Of a DNA stretch of 64,000 nucleotides, positions 55,005-64,000 are shown piece by piece. The DNA is taken from NCBI RefSeq assembly GCF_034479375.1, contig NZ_CP140155.1:4750501-4814500 (forward strand). The letters are read 5' to 3'. Positions within the stretch are counted from its first letter, which is position 1. Each line of letters starts with the position of its first letter. The stretch is from Rhodopseudomonas palustris (GTDB lineage: Bacteria > Pseudomonadota > Alphaproteobacteria > Rhizobiales > Xanthobacteraceae). The notes beneath the pieces were generated by a model, which ran no database searches, was not told the DNA's origin, and saw only the letters and a list, made by a program, of their open reading frames with translations. A program made the position numbers and the translations under genes.

Positions 55005-55216
55005 GCTCAGCCCGATGGGAACGTCATCGCCGATCTCCAGAGCGTCGGGTGCAGGACATCGGCAGCGACGAGGTGGATCTTCATGATCCGTCAGAGCGTT
55101 GAGTACAACTCTCCCCGCGCGTGGCGGCGATTCGCACCTGAAAGTTAGCGGTCGCCGCGAACATCACCCTCCCCCTCCAGGGGAGGGTGAAGAGGGTCGG
55201 AAGCGTCGCGGCGAGC

Positions 55217-57142
55217 TTACGCCAGCTTCACTGTCTCGGTCGCGACGTCCTTGCCGAGCGCCTCGAACACCTTCTTGACGATCGCCTTGGCGTCGAGGCC
55301 GGCGGCGGCGTACATCGCGGCCGGGGTGTCGTGGTCGAGGAACACGTCGGGCAGCACCATCGCCCGCATCTTGACCTCGCCGTCGAGCTTGCCGTGCTCG
55401 GCCAGCGTCTGCATCACGTGGCTGCCGAAGCCGCCGATCGAGCCTTCCTCGATGGTGATCAGGATCTCGTGCTCGTTGGCGAGCTTGAGCACCAGATCGA
55501 CGTCGAGAGGCTTCATGAAGCGCGCGTCCGCGACGGTGGTGGAGAGGCCGAGCGTCGCCAGCTCCTCGGCGGCCTTCTCGCATTCGGCGAGCCTGGTGCC
55601 GAACGACAGCAACGCCACCTTGTTGCCCTGGCGGACGATGCGGCCCTTGCCGATTTCCAGCGGCACGCCGACATCCGGCATCTCGACGCCGCGGCCTTCG
55701 CCGCGCGGATAGCGCACCGCGCTCGGCCGGTCGTTGATCGCGACTTGCGTCGCCACCATGTGCACCAGCTCGGCCTCGTCGGAGGCCGCCATGATCACGA
55801 AGTTCGGCAGGCAGCCGAGATAAGCGTTGTCGAACGAGCCCGCATGGGTGGCGCCGTCGGCGCCGACCAGGCCGGCGCGGTCGATCGCGAAGCGCACCGG
55901 CAGGCTCTGGATCGCGACATCGTGGACGATCTGGTCGTAGCCGCGCTGCAGGAAGGTCGAGTAGATCGCGCAGAACGGCTTGAAGCCCTCGGTGGCGAGG
56001 CCGGCCGCGAAGGTCACCGCGTGCTGCTCGGCGATACCGACGTCGAAGGTGCGATCCGGGAACGACTTCTCGAAGATGTCGATGCCGGTGCCCGACGGCA
56101 TCGCCGCGGTGATGCCGACGATCTTGTCGTCCTTGGCGGCTTCCTTGACCAGACTCTGGCCGAACACGTTCTGATACGACGGCGCGTTCGACTTGGCCTT
56201 GGCCTGGGTGCCGGTGGCGATGTCGAACTTGACCACCGCGTGATATTTGTCGGACGCGGCTTCCGCCGGGGCGTAGCCCTTGCCCTTTTGCGTGACGACA
56301 TGGATCAGGAACGGGCCGGTCTCGGCGTCGCGGACGTTCTGCAGGATCGGCAGCAGGTGGTCGAGGTTGTGGCCGTCGATCGGGCCGACATAATAGAAGC
56401 CGAGTTCCTCGAACAGCGTGCCGCCGCCCATCATGAAGCCGCGGGAATATTCCTCGGCGCGGGCGGCGCGATCGGCGATCAGCTTCGGCAGATGCTTGCC
56501 GATCTGCTTGCCGGCCTCGCGCAGCGAGCGGTAGGTCTTGCCCGAATACAGCCGCGACAGGTAGGCCGACATCGCGCCGACCGGCGGGGCGATCGACATG
56601 TTGTTGTCATTGAGAATGACGATAAGACGGGAATTCATCGCGCCGGCGTTGTTCATGGCCTCGTAGGCCATGCCGGCCGAGATCGAGCCGTCGCCGATCA
56701 CCGCGATGACGTTGTTGTTGGCGCCGGCGAGGTCGCGCGCCACCGCCATGCCGAGGCCGGCGGAAATCGAGGTCGAGGAATGCGCAGCGCCGAACGGATC
56801 GTAGTCGCTCTCGGTGCGCTTGGTGAAGCCGGACAGGCCGCCGGCGGTGCGCAGCGTGCGGATGCGGTCGCGGCGGCCGGTCAGGATCTTGTGCGGATAG
56901 GCCTGGTGGCCGACGTCCCAGATCAGGCGGTCGCGCGGGGTATCGAAGACATAATGGATGGCGGTGGTCAGTTCGACGACGCCGAGGCCGGCGCCGAAAT
57001 GGCCGCCCGTGACCGAGACCGCGTCGATGGTTTCCTGCCGCAATTCGTCGGCAACCTGCTGGACCTGATCGACCCGCAACCTGCGCAGATCTTCCGGCGT
57101 GCGGATGGTGTCGAGAAGCGGAGTTTTACTCAAATCGGTCAC
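55217..57142 (-). CDS. dxs: 1-deoxy-D-xylulose-5-phosphate synthase
   Basis: The 641-residue TPP enzyme has [56 protein letters not shown], the [15 protein letters not shown] motif and normal length. First committed step of the MEP isoprenoid pathway, feeding ubiquinone and, in a phototroph, carotenoids and bacteriochlorophyll. A long gap with two dyads lies upstream. Confidence 0.96.
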   Translation of the reverse strand: MTDLSKTPLLDTIRTPEDLRRLRVDQVQQVADELRQETIDAVSVTGGHFGAGLGVVELTTAIHYVFDTPRDRLIWDVGHQAYPHKILTGRRDRIRTLRTAGGLSGFTKRTESDYDPFGAAHSSTSISAGLGMAVARDLAGANNNVIAVIGDGSISAGMAYEAMNNAGAMNSRLIVILNDNNMSIAPPVGAMSAYLSRLYSGKTYRSLREAGKQIGKHLPKLIADRAARAEEYSRGFMMGGGTLFEELGFYYVGPIDGHNLDHLLPILQNVRDAETGPFLIHVVTQKGKGYAPAEAASDKYHAVVKFDIATGTQAKAKSNAPSYQNVFGQSLVKEAAKDDKIVGITAAMPSGTGIDIFEKSFPDRTFDVGIAEQHAVTFAAGLATEGFKPFCAIYSTFLQRGYDQIVHDVAIQSLPVRFAIDRAGLVGADGATHAGSFDNAYLGCLPNFVIMAASDEAELVHMVATQVAINDRPSAVRYPRGEGRGVEMPDVGVPLEIGKGRIVRQGNKVALLSFGTRLAECEKAAEELATLGLSTTVADARFMKPLDVDLVLKLANEHEILITIEEGSIGGFGSHVMQTLAEHGKLDGEVKMRAMVLPDVFLDHDTPAAMYAAAGLDAKAIVKKVFEALGKDVATETVKLA

Positions 57143-57289
57143 GGCGATCTTCCAGTCTTGACTATGGGGGTGGTGAGGCCCGCGACGAATGGTCCGAACT
57201 TGTCCAATTCACGGGAGCCCACCTGGCTTCCGCCTCCTTGGTCAGGAGAAAATCAACGATCGAAGCGTAAGGTGCGCCTCGTTCAGTCG

Positions 57290-57307
57290 AAGTGATCTGG
57301 ATCACTT
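57290..57307. promoter_or_regulatory. CRP-type palindrome upstream of dxs
   Basis: AAGTGATC-TG-GATCACTT is a perfect dyad with GTGA-N6-TCAC half-sites of the CRP/FNR superfamily. It is centred about 156 bases before the dxs ATG. Confidence 0.5.
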
Positions 57308-57333
57308 TATTGCGGCAGCACACGTCCACCGAA

Positions 57334-57364
57334 CCTGACACTGCCATCTGGCATTTGTGTCAGG
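57334..57364. promoter_or_regulatory. Second dyad upstream of dxs
   Basis: CCTGACACTGCCA pairs with TGGCA and GTGTCAGG (with a three-base bulge), a nearly perfect 13-bp inverted repeat with a two-base loop. It more likely binds a protein than ends transcription, as no U tract follows. Confidence 0.45.
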
Positions 57365-57644
57365 CGCGGCACATAAGTTCATACCTTTACACAAAGCTGA
57401 ATTCAAAGCCAACCATCGGCCGCCTAGCGCCTAGCCAGCCTGCGTAAACTTTCGGCCAATAAGGTTGATCCACGACTTTCCGGAACGGGCTGTGGCTTGC
57501 CGGTCACGGTCTCGAGATCGCAAATTGGGCACCTCAGTCTCAGGTAAGGTAACGCCCGCGAAGCTGTCGGTTTCCTGAACGGCGGGCGGGAACCTGATAT
57601 GCGCCGCCGTCCGCCCGATCCGGGCCCGCATTCGCCCGAAAAGT

Positions 57645-57896
57645 CTACTGGACGTCGAGCGGCTCGGTTCCGACCGGCTGGCCCTGGGCGTCGGTGGTGA
57701 TCTTGTCGACGCGGGCTTCGGCCTGGCGCAGCAGTTCTTCGCAGCGGCGCTTCAGCGCCTCGCCGCGCTCGTAGATCGCGACCGACTCTTCGAGCGGAAC
57801 CTTGCCGTCCTCGAGCCGCTTGACGATGGTTTCGAGTTCCTCCATCGCGCGCTCGAAGCTCAGCTTTCTGACATCGGCGGGGGCGGCGTCGGCCAT
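57645..57896 (-). CDS. xseB: Exodeoxyribonuclease VII small subunit
   Basis: The 83-residue protein has LSFERAMEELETIVKRLEDGKVPLEESVAIYERGEALKRRCEELLRQAEARVDKI, the full XseB signature. It partners XseA (not in this window) to degrade single-stranded DNA. Gap of 74 bases from the HDAC-like gene. Confidence 0.94.
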   Translation of the reverse strand: MADAAPADVRKLSFERAMEELETIVKRLEDGKVPLEESVAIYERGEALKRRCEELLRQAEARVDKITTDAQGQPVGTEPLDVQ

Positions 57897-57970
57897 CGGC
57901 GGCTCCTGGATGCGCCGCGGCGCGGCCGGCGGCTTGTTGTTGTTGTGGGGCGTTGAGGCGGAGGCGCCGC

Positions 57971-58900
57971 TCAGGCGCCCATCAGGGCGCCGACATGGGC
58001 GGCGACCGATTCACTCAGGCCCTGCAAGTCATAGCCGCCCTCGAGCACCGAGACAATCCGGCCGCCCGCGGTCTTGTCGGCGACGTCCATCAGCTTCTGC
58101 GTCACCCAGGCGAAGTCCTCCGCCTTGAGATTGAGGCTCGCCAGCGGATCTCGGTAGTGCGCGTCGAAGCCGGCCGAGATCACGATCAGTTCCGGTGCGA
58201 AGCGCGTGAGCTGCGGCAGGATCACGGTCTCGAACGCGAAGCGGAATTCCTTGCCGCCGTCTTCCGAGGCCAGCGGCGCGTTGACGATGTTGTCGTGCTC
58301 GCCGCGCTCGCCGGCCGAGCCGGTGCCGGGAAACAGCGGCATCTGATGCGTCGAGCAGTACATCACGGTGCGGTCGCCCCAGAAGATGTCCTGCGTGCCG
58401 TTGCCGTGGTGGACGTCGAAATCCACCACCGCGGCGCGCTCGATGCCGTATTTGCGTTGCGCATAGCGCGCCGCGATCGCGGCGTTGCCGAAGAAGCAGA
58501 AGCCCATCGGCTTGGTGACTTCGGCGTGGTGGCCCGGCGGCCTGGTCGCGACGAAGGCGTTCGCGGCCGAGCCCTTCATCACCGCGTCGACCGCCGAGAC
58601 CGCGCCGCCGACGCCGCGCAACGCGGCTTCGAACGTGCCCGGCGACATCGAGGTGTCGCCGTCGACATAGACGATGCCGGTCGACGGCGCCATGTGGCGC
58701 ATCTCGACGATGTGGTGATCGGTGTGGCACAGCGCGATGTGCTCGAGCGAGCCGATCGGCGCCTCGCCGCGCGACAGCATCGAAAACCGCTCCGCGGTCA
58801 GCGCCTCGTTGACGGCGATCAGCCGCTCGGCGCGTTCGGGATGCCCTTCCGGCGTGTGATGCTCGAGACACGCGGAATGGGTCAGAAAGAGCGTGGTCAT
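57971..58900 (-). CDS. Histone deacetylase-family deacylase (AcuC/HdaH-like)
   Basis: The 309-residue Zn hydrolase has RPPGHHAEVTKPMGFCFFGNAAIAARYA, VDFDVHHGNGTQDIFW, and an ISAGFDAHYRDPLA region, so the metal ligands Asp, His and Asp are all present. Class II-like amidohydrolase; substrate could be acetylated protein or polyamine. It precedes xseB, a common alphaproteobacterial order. Confidence 0.92.
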   Translation of the reverse strand: MTTLFLTHSACLEHHTPEGHPERAERLIAVNEALTAERFSMLSRGEAPIGSLEHIALCHTDHHIVEMRHMAPSTGIVYVDGDTSMSPGTFEAALRGVGGAVSAVDAVMKGSAANAFVATRPPGHHAEVTKPMGFCFFGNAAIAARYAQRKYGIERAAVVDFDVHHGNGTQDIFWGDRTVMYCSTHQMPLFPGTGSAGERGEHDNIVNAPLASEDGGKEFRFAFETVILPQLTRFAPELIVISAGFDAHYRDPLASLNLKAEDFAWVTQKLMDVADKTAGGRIVSVLEGGYDLQGLSESVAAHVGALMGA

Positions 58901-58995
58901 GCGGGGAGCGCCTGAAACGTCCGATGCGTGATGATGACAATAACTTCAGATCAACCTAGTTATCCGCCGCCTGTCGCGAAAGGGCAGCTTAAGGC

Positions 58996-59046
58996 TTAGA
59001 GCATCTTTCGGCAAAGTGGAAACCGCCCCGGCGAAAGAAAATGCCG
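58996..59046. repeat. Degenerate Rhizobiales-type palindrome
   Basis: AGAGCATCTTTCGGCAAAGT to GCGAAAGAAAATGC resembles the common AGAGCATGATC...GATCATGCTC repeat of the order, but mismatched. Confidence 0.4.
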
Positions 59047-59109
59047 CATGATCAGCACGCGTGCGGTGGCGATCCGTTCACCACGTTTGCGTGATACGCG
59101 CGCGGCCGC

Positions 59110-60786
59110 TCAGTTCACGCGCGAGATCCGATCCAGCGGCGCCGGCGCGATCGGGCTGTGCGCCCGGAAATAGCCGAACAGGGCGTCGACGTCGTAGACG
59201 CCGGTCAGGCGGTCGGCGCCCTGCGTGAACGGCGTGAAGCCGTCGCCGCCGGCGGCCAGATAGGCGTTGACCGTGACGCGGTAGCTGCGTTCGGCGGCGA
59301 TCGGCTTGCCGTGCAGCAGCGTCCGACCCGCCACGATGCGCGCGCCGGGTGCGGCGGTATTGTCCCACGCATAGCTGAAGCCGCGCGACACCTGCAGGAT
59401 GCGCGGCCGCGCCGGATCCTGCCATTGCAGCTCCAGCGCCGCCATGATCTGCGCGCCGGTCAGCGTCATCGTCACGAGCTGATTGCGGAACGGCTGCGCC
59501 GCAAACACGTCGCCGAACGTCACCTTTCCATCTTCCGCGGCGTTGATATCGGCGCGCAAGCCGCCCGGATTGGTGATCGCGATCTCGGCGCCGCCGGTCT
59601 CGCGATCGCGCGTGGCGGCGAGATGGGCGTCGGCGACCAGATCGCCGAGCGCGCTTTCGCCGGCCGCATTCGGCATCCGCGACAGCGATGCGGTGACGCG
59701 GCCGGCCGGCCGCGCCGCGATCGGTCCGGCGAGCCGGTCGTAGCTGTCGATCAGCGCGGTCTGCGCCGGGTCCTTCGCCAGCTTTTCGGTACTGACGATG
59801 ACATTGTCCGCTTTGGCGCTGACGACGTCGCGCGTGGTCGGATCGAGCACGAGGTCGATCGCGGTGACCAGCGTGCCGTATTTGTCGCCGCTGGTGACGA
59901 GCCGGCCGTCGATCGTGCAGGTGTAGGCGCGGTGGGTGTGGCCGCTGATCACCAGGTCGACCGCCTTGTCGAATTTCCTGACGATCTCGACGATCGGCCC
60001 GGAGATTCCCGGACAGTCGTTGATGCCGCCGCTCGGAAAGCCGCCCTCGTGAATCAGCACCACGATCGCCTCGATGCCGCGCGCCTTCAGTTCGGCGACC
60101 TGTTCGTTGACGGTCTCGGCCTCGTCCCTGAACTGCAGCCCGGCGACGCCCGGCGGCGACACCATGGTCGGCGTCGTCTTCAGCGTCAGGCCGATGAAGC
60201 CGACCGGGATGCCGCCGAAGTCACGCACTGCGGTCGCCGGCAGCAGGGGCTTGCCGGTCGCGGTATCTACGGTGGAGGCGGCGAGATACTGGAATTTCGC
60301 CCCGGTAAACGGATGCGGGCCGAGGCAGCCGTCGACCGGGTGGCAGCCGCCGTGCTGCATCCGCATGAGCTCGGTCCGGCCCTCGTCGAATTCGTGATTG
60401 CCGACCGCTGATAGCGCCAGCCCCATCAGCGACATCGATTCGATCGTCGGCTCGTCGTGAAACATCGCCGACAAAAACGGGCTGGCGCCGATCAGATCGC
60501 CGGCGGCGACGAAGATGCTGTTGGGGTGTCCGGCGCGCAACTGCCTCACCAGCGTGGCCATGTGTTCGGCGCCGCCGGCCGGCACGCTGATCTTCTTCTC
60601 CGGATCGGACGGGTCGGGCAGCGCCAGGCCGCCCGGCGGCGGCTGCAGATAGCCGTGGAAATCATTGATCGCGAGAATCCGCAGCTCGACCGGCGTCGCC
60701 GCATCGTCGGCGCGGAGCGCGGTCGAGGCGAGCGCCAGCGCCAACACGGGCGCGAGCAGGGCGAGGCGACGTTTCAAATAGGTCAT
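59110..60786 (-). CDS. Periplasmic 5'-nucleotidase/UDP-sugar hydrolase
   Basis: The 558-residue enzyme has a signal peptide (LLAPVLALALASTALRADD), a metallophosphoesterase domain with INDFHGYLQP, AAGDLIGASPF, VGNHEFDEG, IHEGGFPSG and ISGHTHRAY, and a 5_nucleotid_C domain. It scavenges phosphate and nucleosides outside the cytoplasm. Length typical. Confidence 0.93.
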   Translation of the reverse strand: MTYLKRRLALLAPVLALALASTALRADDAATPVELRILAINDFHGYLQPPPGGLALPDPSDPEKKISVPAGGAEHMATLVRQLRAGHPNSIFVAAGDLIGASPFLSAMFHDEPTIESMSLMGLALSAVGNHEFDEGRTELMRMQHGGCHPVDGCLGPHPFTGAKFQYLAASTVDTATGKPLLPATAVRDFGGIPVGFIGLTLKTTPTMVSPPGVAGLQFRDEAETVNEQVAELKARGIEAIVVLIHEGGFPSGGINDCPGISGPIVEIVRKFDKAVDLVISGHTHRAYTCTIDGRLVTSGDKYGTLVTAIDLVLDPTTRDVVSAKADNVIVSTEKLAKDPAQTALIDSYDRLAGPIAARPAGRVTASLSRMPNAAGESALGDLVADAHLAATRDRETGGAEIAITNPGGLRADINAAEDGKVTFGDVFAAQPFRNQLVTMTLTGAQIMAALELQWQDPARPRILQVSRGFSYAWDNTAAPGARIVAGRTLLHGKPIAAERSYRVTVNAYLAAGGDGFTPFTQGADRLTGVYDVDALFGYFRAHSPIAPAPLDRISRVN

Positions 60787-60916
60787 TATGTGTCCGGTGT
60801 GCTACGCTTCGCGCGGGCATCGCTCAGGCGGAGCGCGCTGGCAACCGGTTTGTTGCCCGTCGGCGCCGTCCATCGGCGCGGCCAAGCGCCGCTGCCGGGT
60901 GTTTACGCGGCGACGA

Positions 60917-60930
60917 TTGAGGAATCGCAA
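60917..60930. promoter_or_regulatory. FixK/AadR-type box upstream of the cytochrome gene
   Basis: TTGAGGAATCGCAA fits TTG(A/C)-N6-(T/G)CAA. A -41.5 position predicts a start at about 60965, 37 bases before the cytochrome ATG at 61002. Confidence 0.5.
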
Positions 60931-61001
60931 ACCGCCGATGCGGGCGTCGTGATCACCTGTCCGCGTCGCGCCGGTCGGCGCATTGTCTCTACAGGTGTCG
61001 C

Positions 61002-61490
61002 ATGCGCTCGAAACCGGTCACGCTCCTCCTCGCCACGCTCCTGCTCGCCGCCCTCGGCCCCGCCGCCGCGCAGCAGCCCCAGCCGCCGGCGCCGCAGCAG
61101 GCCGACGCCATCAAGCCCGGCAATTCGCGCCTCGCCGATCTGATGGAAGCCGCGCAAACGCGGCATATCAAGCTGTGGTTCGCCGGCATCACGGGAAACT
61201 GGAAACTCGCCGGCTACCAGACCCGCCAGATCAAGACCCGGCTGCAGGACGCCGCCTCGCTGTATCAGAGCCTGCCGGTCGACGACGTCACCACCATGGC
61301 CAAACCGATCGCCGCGCTCAGCGCAGCGATCGCCGCCGAAGACAGCAAGGCCTTCGTGAAAGCCTATGGCGACCTGACAGCCGGCTGCAATTCCTGCCAC
61401 CGCGAGCTGAAGATCGGCTTCATCGAACTGAAGGCCCCCGCGGCGAACCCGTTCAGCGATCAGGTGTTTGGGGCGGGGAAGAGGAAGTAG
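61002..61490 (+). CDS. Periplasmic monoheme c-type cytochrome (class II-like)
   Basis: The 162-residue protein has a signal peptide (PVTLLLATLLLAALGPAAAQ) and a helical body with a single heme site near the C terminus: C129-N-S-C132-H133. Late CXXCH placement is that of cytochrome c' and related four-helix cytochromes. The tail GFIELKAPAANPFSDQVF recurs in small exported cytochromes. It may carry electrons or bind gas. FixK-type box upstream. Confidence 0.82.
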   Translation: MRSKPVTLLLATLLLAALGPAAAQQPQPPAPQQADAIKPGNSRLADLMEAAQTRHIKLWFAGITGNWKLAGYQTRQIKTRLQDAASLYQSLPVDDVTTMAKPIAALSAAIAAEDSKAFVKAYGDLTAGCNSCHRELKIGFIELKAPAANPFSDQVFGAGKRK

Positions 61491-61530
61491 TTAGGGCAAG
61501 GGGGGCACAGAACATCGACGCCCCTCGTTC

Positions 61531-61560
61531 GTCATGGCCGGGCTCGTCCCGGCCATCCAC
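61531..61560. repeat. Half copy of palindromic repeat family A
   Basis: GTCATGGCCGGGCTCGTCCC followed by GGCCATCCAC matches one arm of 16764-16856. Confidence 0.55.
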
Positions 61561-61600
61561 GTCTTGCCACGCCGATGCGCTTGGCTCACCACAGGCACGA

Positions 61601-61756
61601 CCTCATGGTGAGGAGGCGCGAAGCGCCGTCTCGAACCATGCGCCGCAGGCCCTGCGTCGCCCATCCTTCGAGACGCCCGGCTTCGCCGGGCTCCTCAGGA
61701 TGAGGAGTCAGCGCGATTGGCAAGGGCCGTATCCGTTTCAATCAATCGATGAAGCG
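61601..61756. repeat. Dispersed repeat, two-module mosaic
   Basis: Module A (CCTCATGGTGAGGAGGCGCG...TCTCGAACCATGCG), then module B (CATCCTTCGAGACGCCCGGC...CTCCTCAGGATGAGGA), then TTCAATCAATCGATGAAGCG. The inverted copy is 40925-41081. Confidence 0.85.
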
Positions 61757-61777
61757 CTCGAATCGTCCCAGCGCCTC

Positions 61778-62539
61778 CTACCCTTTCTTCCTCTGAAAAA
61801 ACCGCGTGAACGCGCTTACCGCTTCCTGCGATTTCATCCGCTCGCCGAACAGTTTGCTCTCCTGATCGATCCGCGCGATCAAATCGTCCGGTGATGGTTT
61901 GATTAGCTTGCGCGAGATCGCCACGGCTTCGGCCGGCAGCGCGCAGATGTCGCGGGCGGCTTTCATGGCTTCCTCTTCGGTGTGGCCGGGCGCCACCACG
62001 GCGTTGACGAAGCCGGCGTCGCGGGCCTCGTCGGCGGAGAGTTTGCGGCCCATCACCAGCATGGCGAAGGCGCGGTGATGGCCCATGGCGCGCGGCGCCA
62101 GCAGGCTGGAGGCGCCCTCCGGCACCAGGCCGAGCTGGATGAACGGCGTCGAGAACACCGCCGAGGTCGAGGCCAGCACGTAGTCGCAGTGAAACAGCAG
62201 CGTGGTGCCGATGCCGATCGCCAGCCCGTCGACCGCGGCGATCAGCGGCTTGGTATTTCGCGCGAGCGCGTAGAGAAAATCCGTCGCCGCGGTGACGCGC
62301 GGCGCGCCGCTCGCATCGGTGCCGGCCTTGAGGAAATCCTCGAGGTCGTTGCCGGCGGTGAACACGCCGGAGCCGCCGGTGATGATCAGGCAGCGGATGT
62401 TCGGATCGTTCTGCGCGGTGTCGATCGCCGCGGTCATCGCCCGATACATGTCCTGCGTCAGCGCGTTCTTCTTTTCCGGCCGGCGCATGGTGATCACGCG
62501 CACGGCGTCTTCATCGCTGACGATCAGATAGTCCGACAT
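61778..62539 (-). CDS. Enoyl-CoA hydratase/isomerase family protein
   Basis: The 253-residue crotonase-fold enzyme has MRRPEKKNALTQDMYRAMTAAI, GGSGVFTAGNDLEDFL (oxyanion hole) and KPLIAAVDGLAIGIGTTLLFHCDYVLAS...LGLVPEGASSLL with a catalytic Glu. The frame is open far upstream through the next gene, but MSDYLIVSDE at 62539 is the family start. It probably acts with the adjacent acyl-CoA dehydrogenase in beta-oxidation. Confidence 0.92.
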   Translation of the reverse strand: MSDYLIVSDEDAVRVITMRRPEKKNALTQDMYRAMTAAIDTAQNDPNIRCLIITGGSGVFTAGNDLEDFLKAGTDASGAPRVTAATDFLYALARNTKPLIAAVDGLAIGIGTTLLFHCDYVLASTSAVFSTPFIQLGLVPEGASSLLAPRAMGHHRAFAMLVMGRKLSADEARDAGFVNAVVAPGHTEEEAMKAARDICALPAEAVAISRKLIKPSPDDLIARIDQESKLFGERMKSQEAVSAFTRFFQRKKG

Positions 62540-62595
62540 GGCATTTCCCCCAAAGGTCCGCAATTGTGGCGCGGTTGTCGTGAATGCGTCGCCGT

Positions 62596-64000
62596 CTACG
62601 CGGTCAGGACCGCATCGGCGGTGGCCAGCACGGCGGCGGCGTCGATCACGCTGCGCTCCAGCGCGCCCGCCTGCACCGCGACGGTCTCGGCGAAGAACCG
62701 CGCCAGCGTGATCGCCCGCGCCGGATCGCTCGCGCCGTCGAGATCGCGCGCCGCCAGCGCCTCCGCGGCCAGCGCGCAGCCGCCGAGCGTCGAGCCGAAC
62801 AGCCGCAGATACGGCGTGGCGCCCGCGAGCGCGTCGTTCGGCGAGGCTCCGAGCTTCTCCAGCAAGTACTTGCTGGCGCGCTCCAGCGCGCCCAGCGCAT
62901 CGCGCAGCCGCGCGCCGGTGGCGCCGAACGCCGGATCGTTCGAGGCTTCGACGTTGTCGACGATGATCGATAGTTCGTCGAGCAGCGCGAACACCGACGC
63001 GCCGCCGTTCGCTCCCAGTTTGCGGGTGACGAGATCGATCGACTGGATGCCGTTGGTGCCCTCGTAGATCGGCGCGATCCGCGCGTCGCGATAGTGCTGC
63101 GCGGCGCCGGTTTCCTCGATGAAGCCCATGCCGCCGTGGATCTGCACGCCTAGCGAGGCGACCTCGGTGCCGATATCGGTGGAGAACGCCTTGGCGATCG
63201 GCGTCAGCAGCGCCGCGCGCGCGGCCGCCGCGGCCTTGACCTTCGGATCGCCGCTGCGTGCCGCGATGTCCAGCGCCACTGCGGTCGAATAGCAGATCGT
63301 CCGCGCCGCCCCGGTCAGCGCGCGCATCATCAGCAACGTGCGCTTGACGTCGGGATGCCGGATGATCGGGTCGGAGCCTTTGCTGTCGCTGCCGATGGCG
63401 CGGCCCTGCTTGCGCTCCTGCGCATAGGCCAAGGCCTGCTGATAGGCGCGGTCCGCAATGCCGACGCCTTCGAGGCCGACGCCGAGGCGGGCCTGGTTCA
63501 TCATCGTGAACATGCACTGCATGCCGCGATTTTCCTCGCCGATCAGATAGCCGATCGCGCCGCCCTGATCGCCCATCTGCATGGTGCAGGTCGGCGAGGC
63601 GTGGATGCCGAGCTTGTGCTCGACGCCGCTCGGGAAGATGTCGTTGCGCGCGCCGAGCGAACCGTCGGCATTGACCAGGAATTTCGGAATCAGGAACAGC
63701 GAGATGCCCTTGGTGCCGGCGGGCGCATCGGGCAATCGCGCGAGCACGAAATGCACGATGTTGTCGGTCATGTCGTGGTCGCCATAGGTGATGAAGATCT
63801 TGCTGCCGAAGATCCTGTAGCTGCCGTCGGCCGCGCGCTCGGCGCGGGTGCGCAGCGCGCCGACGTCGGAGCCGGCCTGCGGCTCGGTGAGCTGCATCGT
63901 GCCGGTCCATTCGCCCGACACCAGCTTGGCGAGATAGATCTGCTTCAGTTCGTCGCTGCCGTGCTCATTGAGCGCGTCGATCGCCGACAGCGTCAGCAGC
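62596..64000 (-). CDS. Acyl-CoA dehydrogenase with DmdC-type C-terminal domain, 5' end outside window
   Basis: About 468 residues are visible; the start lies beyond 64000. From the edge it reads SAIDALNEHGSDELKQIYLAKLVSGEWTGTMQLTEPQAGSDVGALRTRAER, then KIFITYGDHDMTDN, a flavin/substrate region RLGVGLEGVGIADRAYQQALAYAQERKQGRA and IHGGMGFIEETGAAQHYRDARIAPIYEGTNGIQSIDLV with the catalytic Glu. An acyl-CoA_dh_C extension follows, as in FadE/DmdC enzymes. It catalyses alpha-beta dehydrogenation of acyl-CoA; chain length unknown. Confidence 0.92.
   Translation of the reverse strand, partial: LLTLSAIDALNEHGSDELKQIYLAKLVSGEWTGTMQLTEPQAGSDVGALRTRAERAADGSYRIFGSKIFITYGDHDMTDNIVHFVLARLPDAPAGTKGISLFLIPKFLVNADGSLGARNDIFPSGVEHKLGIHASPTCTMQMGDQGGAIGYLIGEENRGMQCMFTMMNQARLGVGLEGVGIADRAYQQALAYAQERKQGRAIGSDSKGSDPIIRHPDVKRTLLMMRALTGAARTICYSTAVALDIAARSGDPKVKAAAAARAALLTPIAKAFSTDIGTEVASLGVQIHGGMGFIEETGAAQHYRDARIAPIYEGTNGIQSIDLVTRKLGANGGASVFALLDELSIIVDNVEASNDPAFGATGARLRDALGALERASKYLLEKLGASPNDALAGATPYLRLFGSTLGGCALAAEALAARDLDGASDPARAITLARFFAETVAVQAGALERSVIDAAAVLATADAVLTA

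Larger units (their letters stand above)
57143..57644. other. 500-base intergenic region, dxs-xseB
   Basis: It holds no gene I can support: the two small frames on the minus strand lack family or ribosome binding site evidence. It contains the dyads at 57290-57307 and 57334-57364 and the dxs promoter region. Confidence 0.5.

Noticed and set aside
57358..57373. NifA (TGT-N10-ACA) or PpsR (TGT-N12-ACA) site before dxs
   Set aside because: Both patterns can be read in the same bases, but they are too short to be meaningful alone and the flanks do not fit either full consensus.
57431..57631. 66-residue minus-strand frame between dxs and xseB
   Set aside because: No ribosome binding site, no recognisable motif and a composition like neighbouring non-coding DNA.
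61778..63910. 710-residue minus-strand fusion frame reading through the acyl-CoA dehydrogenase region
   Set aside because: The upstream half is out of frame with the dehydrogenase protein and has no family sequence. Two separate genes explain the region.

Overview
The window is about 64 kb of high-G+C, densely coding alphaproteobacterial chromosome. It most resembles the Rhodopseudomonas/Bradyrhizobium lineage, with Rhodopseudomonas palustris the best single guess. The evidence is gene content (CpdR and RcdA-type ClpXP adaptors, class I aldolase, PaoABC-type Mo enzyme, xseB near dxs, DUF4164-zapA), many palindromic intergenic repeats of Rhizobiales style, and FixK/AadR-type TTGA-N6-GCAA boxes. 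The assignment is inference; no 16S rRNA is present.

Layout. 1-420 is the 5' part of a methyltransferase gene in DNA of only about 51% G+C, probably the edge of acquired DNA. 507-8263 holds a lytic transglycosylase, LysE and TSUP exporters, a LysR regulator, hisN-like phosphatase, a candidate trans-acting sRNA, N-formylglutamate amidohydrolase, cpdR, tRNA-Val(GAC) and a TetR regulator. 8278-12334 is a TetR-controlled molybdenum hydroxylase operon. 12491-20329 has an ABC exporter, a small Cys-rich protein, a DUF5996 protein, WrbA, a pirin/LysR divergent pair, a DsbD N-domain protein and YqgE. 20600-28371 has a GGDEF-EAL protein, a quinone oxidoreductase, DUF1192, a second sRNA candidate, rcdA, rpmE and an MsbA-like exporter. 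28544-36003 has a frameshifted orphan antitoxin, a GNAT enzyme, a MotA/MotB-like stator pair, a DUF1295-CFA-synthase-like pair, two small membrane proteins behind a FixK-type box, an XRE/DUF2975 pair and a lipoprotein. 36106-40899 holds ubiX-ubiD facing ubiT-ubiU-ubiV. 41291-50237 carries suhB, a Sel1 protein, a ThiE-like protein and the carbon block tkt-gap-pgk-(mazEF)-fba. 50541-64000 has DUF4164-zapA, an RlmD/TrmA-like methyltransferase, MATE, tlyA, dxs, xseB, an HDAC-like hydrolase, a 5'-nucleotidase, a c-type cytochrome, an enoyl-CoA hydratase and a partial acyl-CoA dehydrogenase.

How it works together. The strongest biological theme is oxygen-responsive metabolism. A FixK-type dyad lies between ubiD/ubiX and ubiTUV, the set expected for O2-independent ubiquinone synthesis. 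Matching dyads precede a pair of small membrane proteins and a c-type cytochrome. A second theme is post-transcriptional control: two intergenic RNAs share the plan hairpin - exposed CCUCCC - Rho-independent terminator. A third is cell-cycle proteolysis (cpdR and rcdA). Several repeat families, some built as mosaics of two palindromic modules, fill the intergenic gaps.
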